The notes below the pieces were generated by a model, which was not told the DNA's origin, did no database searches, and was given only the letters and a program-made list of their open reading frames with translations. Shown here one piece after another: positions 62,961 to 64,000 of a stretch of 64,000 nt of DNA. Within the stretch, counting starts at the first letter, position 1. Each line of letters opens with the position of its first letter. The position numbers were made by a program, and so were the translations under genes. The DNA is from Euglena gracilis (lineage: Eukaryota > Euglenida > Euglenophyceae > Euglenales): the NCBI GenBank assembly GCA_039621445.1, contig CP154956.1, forward strand, positions 75,864,192-75,928,191. Direction: 5' to 3'.

Positions 62961-64000
62961 CGGGGGGGGGGCACGCACGGCCCAGGGGGGCCGCCCTAGA
63001 CCACCCGGGGGGGGGGGCACGCACGGCCCAGGGGGGCCGGAAAAAAAAAAAAAAACGGCCAAGGGGCCGCGCCCACACCCGGGGGGGGGGGAACCCAAGA
63101 GCGGCCCAGGGGGGGCCGCCCACGACCCCGGGGGGGGGGGGGGAGGAGAAAGGGCCCAGGGGGCCCGCCAAAGAGCGCAGGGGGGGGGGGGGGCGCCGAA
63201 AAGCGGCCCAGGGGGGCCGGCCAGACCGCAGGGGGGGAGGCGCCGAAAAGCGGCCCAGGGGGCTGCCCAAGCCCCCCGGGGGGGGGGGGCACCCACGGCC
63301 CCGGGGGGCCGGAAAAAAAAAAAAAGCGGCCAAGGGGCCGCGCCCACACCCGGGGGGGGTAACCCAAGAGCGGCCCAGGGGGGGCCGCCCACGACCCCGG
63401 GGGGGGGGGGCAGAAACAGGGCAGGGGGGGGCCGCCCAAGACCCCAGGGGGGGGGGGGGGGGCCGAAAAGCGGCCCAGGGGGGCCGCCCAGACCCCAGGG
63501 GGGGAGGCGCCGAAAAGCGGCCCAGGGGGGCCGCCCAAGACCACCCGGGGGGGGGGGAAGGGCCGGCCCAGGGGGGCCGGCAAAAAAAAAAAAGCGGCCA
63601 AGGGGCCGCGCCCACACCCGGGGGGGGAACCCAAGAGCGGCCCAGGGGGGGCCCCCCACGACCCCCGGGGGGGGGGCAGAAAAACGGCCCAGGGGGGCCG
63701 CCCAAGACCCCAGGGGGGGGCCGCCGAAAAGCGGCCCGGGGGGCCCCCCCCGACCCCAGGGGGGGGGGCCCCGGAAAGCAGCCCCCGGGGGCCGCCCAAA
63801 ACCCCCGGGGGGGGGAGGCCCTCACGTCCCAGGGGGGCAGGAAAAAAAAAAAAAAGCGGCCAGGGGGCCGCGCCCACACCCGGGGGGGGAACCCAAGAGC
63901 GGCCCAGGGGGGGCCGCCCACGACCCCCGGGGGGGGGGGCAGAAAAACGGCCCAGGGGGGCCGCCAAGACCCCAGGGGGGGGGCGCCGAAAAGCCCCCCA
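62960..64000. repeat. GC-rich tandem repeat, unit about 265 bp with internal ~50-bp sub-repeats
   Basis: Each large unit has GGCC, an A12-15 run, CGGCCAAGGGGCCGCGCCC, ACACCCGGGG, then several GGCCCAGGGGGGCCGCCC blocks joined by G runs. The A-runs lie near 63,040, 63,313, 63,580 and 63,842. Long Pro/Gly frames on both strands are artefacts of composition. The abrupt start inside integrase and the homopolymers raise the possibility of assembly error. Confidence 0.7.

Noticed and set aside
62365-63967. Very long Pro/Gly-rich minus-strand ORFs
   Set aside because: Compositional artefact of the GC-rich tandem repeat and antisense of integrase; no domain and extreme residue bias.

Overview
The window looks like nuclear DNA from an intron-rich single-celled eukaryote, probably an alga. 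Four things point this way. Exons are GC-rich and scattered through long GT-AG introns. One gene is plant-type L-galactono-1,4-lactone dehydrogenase (vitamin C synthesis). Noncoding DNA is packed with G and C homopolymer runs of 7-15 bases. The right half holds retrotransposons primed by initiator-Met tRNA. The species cannot be named from sequence alone. Several frame breaks fall in G or C runs, so some may be sequencing errors rather than mutations.

Left part (1-31.4 kb). Host exons lie almost entirely on the minus strand. From left to right they are: a glycosyltransferase-like exon at the window edge; an ABHD18-type alpha/beta hydrolase (6.7-11.8 kb); a DTD2/ATD-type D-aminoacyl-tRNA deacylase (13.9-18.1 kb); the C-terminal exons of GLDH (19.1-24.9 kb); and unassigned exons or element remnants (26.2-31.1 kb). 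Splice phases could be checked at many junctions, and several donors share an extended GTGCGG. Introns and intergenic DNA carry dispersed repeat families, hairpins, microsatellites and a 2.7-kb terminal-inverted-repeat element (2,767-5,501) full of 16-bp TTGCGC/GCGCAA palindromes.

Right part (31.9-64 kb). Three retroelements are stacked here. A decayed DIRS-like element (about 31.95-53.08 kb) keeps its inverted repeats and an internal complementary region. It is split between its RNase H and tyrosine-recombinase regions by a young 16.6-kb Ty3/gypsy chromovirus (34,762-51,402). The chromovirus has 327-bp LTRs that read as identical, a 5-bp target duplication, three tandem primer-binding-site copies, gag, pro, a pol ending in a chromodomain, and about 5.5 kb of extra coding sequence behind pol. 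A second Ty3/gypsy element follows (primer-binding site at 54,031; coding to about 62.96 kb). Its gag ends in a UGA-CGG leaky-stop context, and the continuation encodes a C5-cytosine DNA methyltransferase domain fused in front of the aspartic protease. Its RT-RNase H lies in the -1 frame and its integrase is broken. The last kilobase is a GC-rich tandem repeat.

The most unusual content is the methyltransferase-bearing second element and the oversized chromovirus. All three retroelements carry a methyltransferase-like module: a C5 type in the second gypsy element, and a Dam-like DxF...PP module in both the DIRS element and the chromovirus pol.
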